A stretch of DNA of 47,434 nt, from positions 1-47,434 of the forward strand of contig JAJOIW010000240.1 in the NCBI GenBank assembly GCA_021209225.1, in the 5' to 3' direction. A model generated the notes under the pieces. That model had not been told where the DNA came from. It searched no databases and saw nothing but the letters and a program-made list of their open reading frames with translations. This document shows positions 8,216-17,864 of this stretch, piece after piece. Both the position numbers and the translations under genes were made by a program. The stretch is from Verrucomicrobiota bacterium (GTDB lineage Bacteria > Verrucomicrobiota > Verrucomicrobiia > Limisphaerales > JAJOIW01). Numbering within the stretch: the first letter of the stretch is position 1; each line of letters begins with the position of its first letter.

Positions 8216-9433
8216 TCATTCCAGAAAGACTTTATGAATCGCGCGGACTCCTTTTTCAGCATCTTTCTGATCCACCACCACCGAGATGCGAATCTCACTG
8301 GTCGAGATCATTTGAATATTAATATTCTCAGTGGCGAGAGTTTCAAACAGACTGCTGGCGACACCGCTGTGACTTTTCATACCCACGCCAACGATGGATA
8401 TTTTACCAATGCCTTCATCGGACAGTATTTCCCGAACGCCCAATGCCTCGCGGATTGTTTGAAGGAGCTTGAGGGCTTTTGGGATGTCTGGCTTATCAAC
8501 CGTAAAGGATATATCGGTTGTCGGAGGATTGGAGCCATGGCTCACATTCTGCACTATCATGTCCACGTTGATATTGCCGTCGCTCAATGCACGGAAAGCC
8601 CGTGCCGCATATCCCGGCTTATCCTGAACTCCGACCAAGGTGACCTTTGCCTGATTTTTATCCAGGGAGACTCCCCGGATCACCACATCTTCCATACTCT
8701 GTGTTTCTTCTTTCACAATTGTTCCCGGGTTATCATTCAAACTCGAACGAACTTCAAATAGGACTCCAAACTTTTTCGCAAATTCCACTGAGCGTGATTG
8801 CATGACTTTTGCTCCGGAGCTTGCCAGTTCCAGCATTTCGTCGTAGGAGATTTCCTGGAGTTTGGCAGCTGCGGGACAAATTCTCGGATCTGTTGTATAG
8901 ACTCCATCCACGTCTGTGTAGATCTGGCAAATGTCTGCCCGGAGCGCCGAAGCCAAGGCGATGGCCGTCAGATCGGATCCACCGCGGCCCAGTGTGGTGA
9001 GTTGGCCATGGAGAGTTTGTCCCTGGAATCCAGCGACGATCACCACTTTACCTTCCCCCAGTCTCTGATGGATGAGTTGCGGTGTGATATTCTGAATTTT
9101 TGCTTTGGTGTGCACCTCATCTGTGATGATGCCAGCCTGGGCGCCGGTCATGGATATCGCCGGAATATTCATGGAATGCAGGGCCATGGCTGTTAAGGCG
9201 ATGGTGGTTTGCTCCCCCGTTGCCAACAGCATATCCATTTCCCTTTCATCCGGAATATCACTGATCTGCTTCGCCATGGATAGTAAGCTATCCGTCACTC
9301 CACGCATTGCAGACACCACCACAACCACCTGGTTCCCTTCATGGAACCAACGTGCAACCCGCTTCGCAACATTGCGAATGCGCTCAACATCACCTACCGA
9401 TGAACCACCGTACTTCTGAACTATCAGGGCCAT
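8216..9433 (-). CDS. lysC: Aspartate kinase
   Basis: It phosphorylates aspartate, the first step toward lysine, threonine, methionine and diaminopimelate. The 405-residue length fits the monofunctional class. The catalytic domain starts with VQKYGGSSVGD (ATP-binding) and includes MLLATGEQTTIALTAMAL and the GRGGSDLTAIALASAL and YTDVDGVYTTDPR blocks. Two ACT domains follow from about residue 260 (VTLVGVQDKPGYAARAF and ISIVGVGMKSHSGVAS), the sites for feedback control by lysine and/or threonine. No lysine-riboswitch-like structure is seen in the 76 bases upstream. It is the first of two genes on this strand with the phosphoesterase. Confidence 0.95.
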   Translation of the reverse strand: MALIVQKYGGSSVGDVERIRNVAKRVARWFHEGNQVVVVVSAMRGVTDSLLSMAKQISDIPDEREMDMLLATGEQTTIALTAMALHSMNIPAISMTGAQAGIITDEVHTKAKIQNITPQLIHQRLGEGKVVIVAGFQGQTLHGQLTTLGRGGSDLTAIALASALRADICQIYTDVDGVYTTDPRICPAAAKLQEISYDEMLELASSGAKVMQSRSVEFAKKFGVLFEVRSSLNDNPGTIVKEETQSMEDVVIRGVSLDKNQAKVTLVGVQDKPGYAARAFRALSDGNINVDMIVQNVSHGSNPPTTDISFTVDKPDIPKALKLLQTIREALGVREILSDEGIGKISIVGVGMKSHSGVASSLFETLATENINIQMISTSEIRISVVVDQKDAEKGVRAIHKVFLE

Positions 9434-9509
9434 GACCTCAAATTAAAGTGCTCAAATAAACGATGAATTATTTCAGAAAAAAAGATAATTCACGCTCCCA
9501 CCGCAACTT

Positions 9510-10076
9510 TTAGTTCAATTTGAGGAAATTATTGACCAGAGTCCTGCCATTTTCTGTGAGGATACTCTCTGGATGGAACTGCACGCCCCAGATTGGGAAT
9601 GTGCGGTGACGCAGGCCCATGATTTCGCCTTCAGCTGTTTCAGCTGTGATTTCGAGGCAGTCCGGGAGTGATTCCCTTTCCACGACCAATGAATGGTAGC
9701 GGGTGGCGTCAAAGGGTTGAGGCATGTGTTCAAACAAGTCTTTATTATTGTGGAAAATCGCAGAAATCTTGCCGTGCATCAGGCGGTAATTCACTTTCAC
9801 CACCCCTCCGAACGAATGGGCAATGCATTGATGCCCCAGACACACACCAAAAATGGGAAGCTTGCCGGCAAAATACTGAATCACATCATTCGAGAGCCCG
9901 GCTTCATTGGGCGAGCATGGTCCCGGAGAAATCAACAACCTCTCAGGTGCCATCTTTTCGATTTCATCAATGGTAATCTGGTCGTTGCGGCGAATCACCA
10001 GCTCGACCCCACTCTCACCCAAATACTGCACCAGGTTGAAAGTAAATGAATCATAATTGTCGATCACTAGGATCAT
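9510..10076 (-). CDS. trpG: Anthranilate/aminodeoxychorismate synthase, glutamine amidotransferase subunit
   Basis: A class I glutamine amidotransferase that supplies ammonia to anthranilate synthase (tryptophan) or aminodeoxychorismate synthase (folate). The 188-residue protein begins [18 protein letters not shown], has the oxyanion loop [12 protein letters not shown], the nucleophile cysteine in [10 protein letters not shown], and the His-Glu pair in [17 protein letters not shown] block is also typical. I start it at the ATG that begins [11 protein letters not shown]; another ATG four codons upstream (10088) is possible. No partner trpE/pabB is in the window, so TrpG, PabA or a dual-use subunit cannot be separated. 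The gene stands alone, 76 bases from lysC. Confidence 0.9.
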   Translation of the reverse strand: MILVIDNYDSFTFNLVQYLGESGVELVIRRNDQITIDEIEKMAPERLLISPGPCSPNEAGLSNDVIQYFAGKLPIFGVCLGHQCIAHSFGGVVKVNYRLMHGKISAIFHNNKDLFEHMPQPFDATRYHSLVVERESLPDCLEITAETAEGEIMGLRHRTFPIWGVQFHPESILTENGRTLVNNFLKLN

Positions 10077-10168
10077 AGTCACATCCATTTAGGAAATATT
10101 CCGGTAAAAGTCACTCAAATTACTTTTATTCCTTGGAAAATATGTTCGATTAGAAGGGGACGTGTGAC

Positions 10169-11363
10169 ATGAAGGGAATGGAAAAGATGATGAAAAGATC
10201 AGCAGGATTGAGAGTCGTGCTCTCGGGAAATGCCCAGCCAGGAAATGGCGGTCAGGGACTCAATCTCAAACAGATGATCGAAGGTTATGCAGAGGAGGAT
10301 CCCCATGACATGCATATCTTCTGTCAGGGACCTTATCTGGATTTTCCGGTCACAATCATCGGCCAATCGCCCATATCCCGGTTTGTGGCACGAACTCCTG
10401 GTCTCAGAAGAATGAGAGATTTTCATGTCTCCAAGAACGATGAGTATTTTGATCGCCGGGTGGCGGCCCAAATGCCTGACTGTGAATTATTTCAGGGAGC
10501 GACGGCCAGTGTCTGAAGTCCTTGCGCAAGGCCAGGCAGATTGGTGCCCGCACCCGTCTGGATGCCATCACAACTCACGTGGATGTCTATCACGAGGTGC
10601 AAACTGAAGAATGCAGTGCCTTCGGCATCCGTCCGATCATGTCCGCCTCACAGCGGCTCCAGATGCTCGAGGAATACCAGGAAGCTGACGAAATCCGGGT
10701 CATGTCGAATGTCGTCAGAAAAATGTTCCTGGATCGCGGATTTGATCCGGCGAAGGTTTTCACGCTCACCCCCCCATTCATTGCGATATTTCGGTTGGCT
10801 CAGCATCTGACGGATTGCCGGGGCATGGGGAACCTGAAGATTTCATTGTGGGGTATGCGGGTCTTCTGGAACCAGCCAAAGGGTTTCACTATCTGGTTAA
10901 AGCATTCCGCGAATTCGATGACCCCCGCGCTCAGCTCCAAATGTGGGGGGGGACGGGATCCAGGCCAGTCTTTGAATTCATAGGCAAAAATATGCATGAA
11001 GACCCGCGTATTCAGGTTAAAGAGGGAATGTGTATCCGCACCATGGGATACAGCAAAGTATACGGCCAGATGTCGGTTTTTGTCCATCCTTCTCTGGCGG
11101 ATGGATTTGGCTATGTGGTCTTTGAGGCCATGGCGTGTGGGAGACCGGTCATTGTCACTGAAAACACCGGAGCAGCTGATATAGTTCAAGACGGTATCAA
11201 TGGATTTATCGTCCCGATCCGAGACAGTCAGGCCATCCTGGAAAAACTTCATCTTCTAAGAAATTCGCCAGAGCTTCGCCAGAAAATGGGAGAGGCAGCT
11301 AGAATCAGCGCTCAAAATTTAACCTTTGAGAAATTCCGTCAGAATCTAAGGCAAGCTCATTAA
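10169..11363 (+). CDS. Glycosyltransferase family 4 protein, split by two frame breaks
   Basis: A GT-B retaining glycosyltransferase of about 398 residues once two one-base losses are corrected. The N-terminal half begins LRVVLSGNAQPGNGGQGLN. The C-terminal half has the nucleotide-sugar domain: FIVGYAGLLEPAKGFHYLVKAF, MWGGTG, VFVHPSLADGFGYVVFEAMACGRPVIVTENTGAAD. The first break is at GG 10504-10505, where GGG restores GATGQCLKSLRKARQ. The second is in the C run 10769-10775, where eight C restore TLTPPIHCDISVGSASDG. The ATG at 10169 follows GAAGGGGA. It opens a cluster with a sugar nucleotidyltransferase and an SDR, so it probably builds a surface glycan. Donor and acceptor are unknown. Confidence 0.82.
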
Positions 11364-11496
11364 GTTGGGGACTATTTTGGCCGCTTGAGAAGCTCAGATC
11401 ATCGGAATTTATTCCGTAAATTTTTGTTGGTAAGCAATTTAAAAATGAATTCGGGGTGGAATGGGTAAAAAACATGCCCCGTTGGAGTTAGATTGA

Positions 11497-12198
11497 ATGA
11501 AAGTAGATTCTGGGAGTTTGACGGCAGTGATTCTTTGTGGCGGCAAAGGGGAGAGGCTTCGGCCGTTTACGGATAAGTTCCCCAAGCCGCTTGTTCCGTT
11601 GCTGGGCAAGCCACTCCTCCTGCATCTGGTTGAGTTCCTCAAACTCCAGGGAATCCGGAAGTTTGTATTTTGCGTTGGATATAAAGCCGAGATGATTGAA
11701 GAATACGTGCACTCCAACATCGCAGGTCCAGACATTGAGGTTCACCTGTCCAATGCGGGCGATGTGTCCATCACGCGTCGATTAGCCCATGCATGTCCCC
11801 ACATTCATGGGCCAGCACTCGTCTGTTACGGCGACACCATTGCCAATGTGTCCCTCAATCAGCTGTGTCATTTTCATAATGCTCATGATGCTGAAGCCAC
11901 GATCACGGTTTTCCCATTGCGCTCCCAATTTGGCATCGTGGACATAGCCGGGAACATGGCAGTTGGCTTCCGTGAGAAGCCGGACCTGCCATACCATATC
12001 AATATCGGGTTTTTTATACTGTCCCGCCCTATTGTAGAGAGTGTTCATAATTATGATGAAATGACCCCGTGGCTGGAATCGTTGACCCGGGAGAATAATC
12101 TGTCGGCATATGTCCACAAAGGAAAGCACCTTACTGTCAATACAGAAAAAGAACGTCAATCAGCTGAAGAGGAAATCATTGAATTATATACTCTATAA
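11497..12198 (+). CDS. Sugar-phosphate nucleotidyltransferase
   Basis: A 233-residue nucleotidyltransferase that couples a sugar 1-phosphate to an NTP. The signature GGKGERLRPFTDKFPKPLVP carries the catalytic Arg and Lys of the family, followed by GKPLLLHLVEFLKLQGI and FCVGYKAEMIEEYV. A CYGDTIANV block supplies the metal-binding Asp, and FREKPDLPYHINIGFFIL is the sugar-contact region. It is shorter than RfbA and lacks the RfbF-specific start, so the nucleotide cannot be assigned. It is the middle gene of three (glycosyltransferase, this gene, SDR), which suggests that it makes the activated sugar later modified by the SDR. Confidence 0.82.
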   Translation: MKVDSGSLTAVILCGGKGERLRPFTDKFPKPLVPLLGKPLLLHLVEFLKLQGIRKFVFCVGYKAEMIEEYVHSNIAGPDIEVHLSNAGDVSITRRLAHACPHIHGPALVCYGDTIANVSLNQLCHFHNAHDAEATITVFPLRSQFGIVDIAGNMAVGFREKPDLPYHINIGFFILSRPIVESVHNYDEMTPWLESLTRENNLSAYVHKGKHLTVNTEKERQSAEEEIIELYTL

Positions 12199-12364
12199 AG
12201 ATGCATTCATATATTCAATGTCCGCTTGAAGAAGAATTTTTAAAGAACAAGTCAAATGAAATGGAATCGATAAGTGCGCTCTGAATATTGGCTGGGGTGG
12301 CTTATTTATCAAGTTAGGATAGAAATATTAATTCAATACAAATTAAAGGCAAACTGCTTTGATT

Positions 12365-13321
12365 ATGAAAGGAAAGAAAGTATTAGTAACTGGTGGCAGT
12401 GGATTTATCCCGAGTCATCTCGTGGATCGTCTTCTTGCTGATGGAGCCCGTGTTGGGGTCACCGTCCGCTATGGTAATGTGGTTAAAAATGAGCGTCTGG
12501 CCCATTGCTGGGATGATATTGAAGTGATTGAGGCGGATTTGCGCAATCGCGGTGCGATTCAGGCTGGCATGGAAAGTTTCAAGCCTGAGATCGTATTCCA
12601 TCTGGCGGCATATAACCATGTGGGGCATAGTTTTATCCAGGTGGAGGAATGCTTTGATGTGAATGCCAAAGGCACGGCGAATATGCTGGACTGCTGTCAT
12701 GGTGTTGAGAAGTTTGTATACATGTCCACATCAGAGGTATATGGTCATCAGGAGTCAGTGCCATTTGTTGAAACCATGCGGCCGGACCCGATTTCTCCAT
12801 ATGCGATCACCAAGTATGCTGGTGAATTATATTGTCGTTTGAAGCAGCGGATGGCGGACAGCATACCAATCATTATCTGCCGTCCATTCAATGTATTTGG
12901 GCCATATCAGTCCAGCAAAGCTGTGATTCCTGAGCTGATCGTCAACTGTTTGAAAGGCCGGCCGATTCTCACCACGAAAGGTGAGCAGACCCGTGAATTC
13001 AATTATGTGTCTGACATTGTTGATGGATTGATCAAAGCGGCGCTTCACCCGGGAAAAGAGGACGAGCCCATCAATATTGCGGCCGCTGAAGAAATCTCCA
13101 TCAAAGATCTGGTGGAGAAAATTGCCAGAATCACCCAGACGAAATCCGATCTCAAGGTTGGTGCGGTGCCATACCGCCCGACAGAAATCTGGAGAATGTA
13201 TGCAGATAACACCCGCGCCAAAGAGATCCTGGGGTGGTCGCCCTCAGTTGGACTCGATCGCGGACTGGAGCTTACAGTCGACTGGTTCCGCGAATATTTG
13301 AAAAAACGCGGTGAGCTCTGA
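12365..13321 (+). CDS. NAD-dependent sugar epimerase/dehydratase (extended SDR)
   Basis: An extended short-chain dehydrogenase of 318 residues acting on a nucleotide sugar. It has the Rossmann motif VTGGSGFIPSHLVDRLL (GxxGxxx), an acidic EADLRN turn for NAD binding, the catalytic Ser/Thr in YMSTSEVYG and Tyr/Lys in SPYAITKYAGE, then NVFGPYQSSKAVIPELI. The RPTEIWRMYADNTRAKEILGW block near the end is typical of dTDP-glucose or GDP-mannose dehydratase and GalE-like proteins. Which sugar is made is not decided by the sequence. The ATG at 12365 is preferred to the TTG two codons upstream. A terminator follows at 13350. Confidence 0.85.
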   Translation: MKGKKVLVTGGSGFIPSHLVDRLLADGARVGVTVRYGNVVKNERLAHCWDDIEVIEADLRNRGAIQAGMESFKPEIVFHLAAYNHVGHSFIQVEECFDVNAKGTANMLDCCHGVEKFVYMSTSEVYGHQESVPFVETMRPDPISPYAITKYAGELYCRLKQRMADSIPIIICRPFNVFGPYQSSKAVIPELIVNCLKGRPILTTKGEQTREFNYVSDIVDGLIKAALHPGKEDEPINIAAAEEISIKDLVEKIARITQTKSDLKVGAVPYRPTEIWRMYADNTRAKEILGWSPSVGLDRGLELTVDWFREYLKKRGEL

Positions 13322-13349
13322 TGTGAATCCGAGCCATATGAACTTCTGA

Positions 13350-13376
13350 GCCTGCCTGCCTGGGTGGGCTTTTTTA
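13350..13376 (+). terminator. Rho-independent terminator after the SDR gene
   Basis: GCCTGCC pairs with GGTGGGC (two G-T wobbles) around a short loop, and a run of six T follows at once. It sits 29 bases after the SDR stop codon. Confidence 0.7.
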
Positions 13377-13459
13377 TTGTAAAATATTCAGCTGGTTTGA
13401 TGAGAGATTCAGTAATTCAATGTTTGAAAGAAGGATCGAATCAGATCAGAGTTTTGGAT

Positions 13460-13849
13460 ATGAAATTAGTGAGAGGAACTATTATTGGATTCTCGCTTTT
13501 GGCGAGCCTGATGCTTTTGAGTGGGTGTTTAGCCATGATGGCTGGCGGGGCCGCTGCTGGCACAGTGGCATATGTGAAGGGGGATAGCGAAATGGTTGTG
13601 GATGGCAGTGTGGATCGCGTTCGTTTAAGTGCGGTTGCTGTGGCCGACGAGCTGGGACTGGCATCAATTCAGGACGAAGGAGACCAGACTGCTGCCCATT
13701 TGATATTCCGCAATGCACTGGATGAGAAGCTGACCGTCAGCCTTGAATCCGTCACCGACACATCGACTCGAATCCGCGTTCGCCATGGCGTCTTTGGCGA
13801 TCGGGATAAGTCGACGAGTTTCCTGACCAAGGTGGTATCCCGGTTGTAG
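13460..13849 (+). CDS. DUF3568-like small lipoprotein
   Basis: A 129-residue lipoprotein. The signal segment IIGFSLLASLMLLSGC ends in a good lipobox (LLSGC), followed by a short AMMAGGAAAGTVAYVKGD linker. The rest is a single small alpha/beta domain (VDGSVDRVRLSAVAVADELGL, LIFRNALDEKLTVSLES, TRIRVRHGVFGDRDKS) that matches the pattern of DUF3568 proteins, which have no known role. The frame extends 32 codons upstream into the terminator region, so the ATG at 13460, just before the signal peptide, is the likely start. It ends 30 bases from the convergent purE gene. Confidence 0.72.
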   Translation: MKLVRGTIIGFSLLASLMLLSGCLAMMAGGAAAGTVAYVKGDSEMVVDGSVDRVRLSAVAVADELGLASIQDEGDQTAAHLIFRNALDEKLTVSLESVTDTSTRIRVRHGVFGDRDKSTSFLTKVVSRL

Positions 13850-13879
13850 TGGCACTGTGGGGCATAGGATTTCCGGGAT

Positions 13880-14371
13880 TCAGAGAGTCAGGTTTGCGGA
13901 TTTCTGACGTGAATCCGTGGCTTGTGTCCGGCGGAATTCCTGCAATGCATCCACCAGATGTGGCATATGTGTTGCCAGAATGCGGATTGCCAGGAGACCG
14001 GCATTGCGGGCGTTGCCAATGGAGACGGTGGCTACCGGAACTCCCGATGGCATTTGAACAATCGACAGGAGTGAATCCATACCGTTGAGGGATTTGGATT
14101 GCACGGGTACGCCGATGACGGGCAAAGAGGTGTAACTGGCCACCATACCTGGGAGGTGTGCGGCTCCACCGGCGCCGGCTATGATCACTTTCAAACCTCT
14201 CTGAGCCGCTGAGCAGGCATACTCCGCCATATCCTCCGGGGTGCGGTGAGCGGAAACCACGCGGGCTTCAAAAGATACCGCAAATTCTGCGCAAATTTCC
14301 GCTGCTGCCTTCATCGTAGGCCAGTCGGAATCGCTTCCCATTATAATGCCAACCAAAGGATTTTGACTCAT
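13880..14371 (-). CDS. purE: N5-carboxyaminoimidazole ribonucleotide mutase
   Basis: It moves the carboxyl group of N5-CAIR to make CAIR in purine biosynthesis. The 163-residue class I PurE is complete: [17 protein letters not shown] with the phosphate-binding Ser-Asp, VVSAHRTPE with the catalytic His, [17 protein letters not shown], and [36 protein letters not shown] block closes the fold. No purK is in the window. It is on the opposite strand to both neighbours. Confidence 0.95.
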   Translation of the reverse strand: MSQNPLVGIIMGSDSDWPTMKAAAEICAEFAVSFEARVVSAHRTPEDMAEYACSAAQRGLKVIIAGAGGAAHLPGMVASYTSLPVIGVPVQSKSLNGMDSLLSIVQMPSGVPVATVSIGNARNAGLLAIRILATHMPHLVDALQEFRRTQATDSRQKSANLTL

Positions 14372-14503
14372 TCCCGGAGTCTAGCCCGCCCCGGGACAGT
14401 TTGTCTTGATGATTTGTCAGAAGTGTTGATTTTTCCAAATCTTATGGAAATGCACGATTCCGAGCTTGAGCTCACGAGGCATCTAGCCCTTTTATAAGGA
14501 TAC

Positions 14504-16686
14504 ATGGACGATAGGGACCAGAATGGGGGCTCAGCATCAAACGATATGCAGCCCCCTCGCAGCATCGGGCTTCAGAATCCACCACCATTCAATTCCCGGA
14601 AAGTGGATGGACCCGCACACCCCGCATTTATGATGTCCTTGACCTGCTCACGGAGGTGATAATCTACGTTTCCATTCTCTTTGGTCCCTGGGCATTTGGA
14701 ACCACTCAGACTTGGGCTATCCAGGTCATGAATGGGATTGGATATTCTCTGGGGGTGCTATTTATCTCAAAGTGGGTGATTCGCATGGTGTACCGATACC
14801 GTCCGCACCGCTGGGGGTTTTCTGATTGCCCAGCTTCGTGGAGGACACGGATTTCAAAAATATTCACTGCTGTCCTGGCAATATTGACGGTGGCGATCCT
14901 GACCTTCTGCTTTATCTCCGCCTGGAATGCGCGCGCCAATTACGTATTGGGGTTTGGGTATTTTGATTATTTTGATGATTTCAACAAAAGCCTGCCGCAC
15001 AGTTATGATGCAGGTGCGACGTGGTCCGCATTTTACAATTATCTGGCCTTAGCCTGTTTTTTCTGGAGTATGCGGGACTGGTTGCTTGGAAAATCCCGTC
15101 GTGAGCGGCATGCATTCATGACTGAGGAAACGGAATCCACTTCTTCGTCCGCTCGTAAGCCGCGGTTTCGCCAATTGGTGTTGCCCGAGAGAATGAAGCG
15201 CCTTTTGTGGGTGATTTCCTGCAATGCGGCCCTCCTGTCGATGGTTTCTATTATTCAAAGACTCGACGGGGGCAACAAATTATTGTGGCTGCTGGAACCT
15301 CGGTGGAACAAAACAAATGAATCCCAGTTTGGTCCATACGCCTATCGCAGCAATGCTGCCCAGTATCTGAATCTGGCGTGGCCATTGTGTTTGGGTTTCT
15401 GGTGGGCATCCCAAAGGGCTTTTTCAGAAAACTTCCGTCGCACGGCGCGGGTTGGTCAGGGGGCGCATGTTGTTCTCCTGCCGATGGCTATAGTTACAGC
15501 CATTGGACCTCTGGTTGCGACAAGTCGCGGCGGCGTTCTGGTTTCCATATTAGGCACCTTTTCTGCCATCATTCTATTCACGTTGTTTGCTCAACGCACG
15601 AACTGGGTGACGCGGATTGGGATAACTGTGCTTTTTTCTGCGGTGATTGGGCTTGGGGCGTGGTTGGGCTGGGAGCCACTTCAGAAGCGGCTGGCAGCTC
15701 CAACATTCAAATTCACGACATCAGCCACAGAATCAACAGCGGATCAGGTTTCCATCTTCACCCGATTCACAGTCCCGGCTGTGGCGGATAAAAAGACGCT
15801 TTATTTACCCATTGTCTCGCCCCTTCAGACCATTCATAGCGGGCCGAAGTCACTCATTTCCCGGATTCTATCTAATGGCGAACTTCAAATATACCTGGTT
15901 GGGACAACGACCGGTGACTACATTATGAAATACATTCCTGGATTCACCGCGCAGTATGCCGGACAGGAGGTGGAGATGCTCTGGGTTAAAACCGATGAAC
16001 TTGCCGTTTATATAAATGGGGATCGGGTTGAAGTGTCCGAGCGCAAGACCGGAAATGCCCCATCGTGGTCCTCTCCTGCAGGAGTGGCATTTCTCTGGAA
16101 TGGGATCGGAAACACTGCCAAAGCCAATGGAGGGTATATTTCCCGCACTCAGGTTTTCACGAAATCGATTGTCCCATCGGATATCTCATTATTTGATTCG
16201 ATGCCCGATCTGGCGAAGGAAAGCGGACTCATCTATTTTAACGATTTCGCCCAGAAAGGTCTCTATTCCTTCCTGAATTCCGACACGAGTGGTCGGGATG
16301 AAATATTTAATACAGCTCAAAAAATAATCCATGATTTTCCTCTTTTTGGTTCCGGTCCGGGATCCTTTCCCCATGTGAACTCAATCTATATGGAAAATTC
16401 CTACCAATATTGGCATTCATATGTTCATGATGATTATCTTGAGACCTTAGCCACCTTTGGAATTGTAGGTTTCTCCATTATTATGGCCATGTTGATGGTG
16501 GTGCTCATTCACTGGTTTGTGGGTTCGGGGATTTTTCAATATTTTCCATTTGCTGCCATGATATTGATTGGAATTGGGGGGTGTCTGGCGCACGCCAAAT
16601 TTGATTTTCCATTTCAGGTCTATTCGATTCTGCACATATTTCTCATCAACTGTTGCTTGTTGATGACCATAGCCCGGAAAGCCTGA
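14504..16686 (+). CDS. O-antigen ligase/polymerase-like membrane protein with an inserted LamG-like domain; one frame break
   Basis: A multi-spanning Wzy/WaaL-type protein of about 727 residues that should polymerise or attach a surface glycan. The N-terminus from the ATG at 14504 (after AAGGATA) is polar; changing GG at 14609-14610 to GGG joins it to LDLLTEVIIYVSILFGPWAFG and a series of transmembrane helices. The C-terminal ligase part has DFPLFGSGPGSF, then a segment with YWHSYVHDDYLETLATFGIVG and more helices. Between them, about residues 410-560, lies a soluble beta-rich insert that resembles a LamG/concanavalin-like domain (VAVYINGDRVEV-type strand, GGYISRTQVFTKSIVPSDI end). The next gene, a secreted TIM-barrel protein, starts 8 bases after the stop. 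The frame break is probably a read error. Confidence 0.75.
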
Positions 16687-16694
16687 AGGTGGAT

Positions 16695-17864
16695 ATGGAT
16701 TGGATCAGGGTATTTTCAGGATTTGCGGTTGTTGTCTGGACGATGACCCAATGTGTCGGACCTGCGCGGCAGGTCGCTGAGTCAAATGCTCACAAGCGTG
16801 TGGACTTTCCCATCGGTCTGTTCGGACCAGGCTCCGTTTCCCAGTATCAGAAGCTGGCCGATTTGGGATTCAATACCATAGTGGCTGGAGTTTCTGCTGA
16901 GGTATTAGACGGGGCTTTCAAAGCTGGACTTTCCGTGGTGGGGCAAGCTGGGACTCAGGCGGGTGCCCGTTTTGATCCTGGAAAGGCTGGTGAATCTATC
17001 CGGTTATTTGATGCTCATCCTGCGCTGAAAACCTGGTATGTCGTCGATGAGCCCGCATTTAATAAGATCGATCCGAAGTATGTATCCCGGGCTGCGGAGG
17101 TCTATCGCGAGGCAGGTGCCACCAAGCCTTTGGCGATCACCATGTGGTTTGCAGAACGCTCCAACCACTATATCGATGCGATCGATATACTCATGATCGA
17201 TCGCTATCCTGTTCCCTGGATGCCTGCATCTGATCTGGGTCAACATGTCAGGTTGGGGAAGCTTGCTGCCGGCTATGACAAACCAGTCTGGGCCATTATC
17301 CAGGCTTTTTCGTGGGAAGTTTATCCGGGTCTGATGCCTCAGGAGATCAACCTGCGTCCTCCCTCGTATGCGGAACTTCGCGCCATGGTATTTGATGCCG
17401 TCGCCCAAGGTGCGGAGGGAATTCTCTTTTTTGGATATCAGGTATCATCCTGGAACCTTGAAGATCATCCTGGAGTCTGGGCATCCATCCAGATCGTCGT
17501 CGATGAACTCAGAAAGTTCATTCCAATTGTGACTGGAGCCAGAATCTGGAGAGCCACCGATGCGCAGTACAAGGTGTATTCTCAAAGATTTAACACGCGT
17601 GGTTTTTCCGCCATATCGCTCGCTTTTTTTGAGGTCTCATTGCGGAAGTCGACCTCTGAGGTCCCACCTGGAGTCTATCTTCTTGCTGTGAATACGACGG
17701 AATTGGACCAGGAAGTATCCATTCGCATCCGCGATCTGCCTGTCTCTGCAGAGCCTCTGACTGTTCCAAGACTGACGGATGAAAAGACCATGCCGATCCA
17801 GGATCAGTGGATTTCAGAACGCTTCGATCCGCTTGAGGTCCATATCTATGGTCCACTTCCCTGA
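16695..17864 (+). CDS. Secreted TIM-barrel glycoside hydrolase-like protein
   Basis: A protein of 389 residues with an N-terminal signal segment (VFSGFAVVVWTMTQCVG) and a barrel-like order: FPIGLFGPGS, LADLGFNTIV, KTWYVVDEPAFNKI, PLAITMW, AIDILMIDRYPV, KPVWAIIQAF, and FDAVAQGAEGILFFGYQ. The Asp-Glu-Pro after the fourth strand resembles the acid/base position of several hydrolase clans, but I do not recognise the family. A beta-rich C-terminal end (about residues 290-389) may be an accessory domain. The ATG at 16695 is preferred; GTG at 16689 is possible. It lies 8 bases after the O-antigen ligase-like gene, so the two are probably co-expressed and act on the same glycan. Confidence 0.6.
   Translation: MDWIRVFSGFAVVVWTMTQCVGPARQVAESNAHKRVDFPIGLFGPGSVSQYQKLADLGFNTIVAGVSAEVLDGAFKAGLSVVGQAGTQAGARFDPGKAGESIRLFDAHPALKTWYVVDEPAFNKIDPKYVSRAAEVYREAGATKPLAITMWFAERSNHYIDAIDILMIDRYPVPWMPASDLGQHVRLGKLAAGYDKPVWAIIQAFSWEVYPGLMPQEINLRPPSYAELRAMVFDAVAQGAEGILFFGYQVSSWNLEDHPGVWASIQIVVDELRKFIPIVTGARIWRATDAQYKVYSQRFNTRGFSAISLAFFEVSLRKSTSEVPPGVYLLAVNTTELDQEVSIRIRDLPVSAEPLTVPRLTDEKTMPIQDQWISERFDPLEVHIYGPLP

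Noticed and set aside
7862-8761. A 299-codon plus-strand frame
   Set aside because: It is opposite the metallophosphoesterase and lysC genes, both with strong motifs, and its translation has none.
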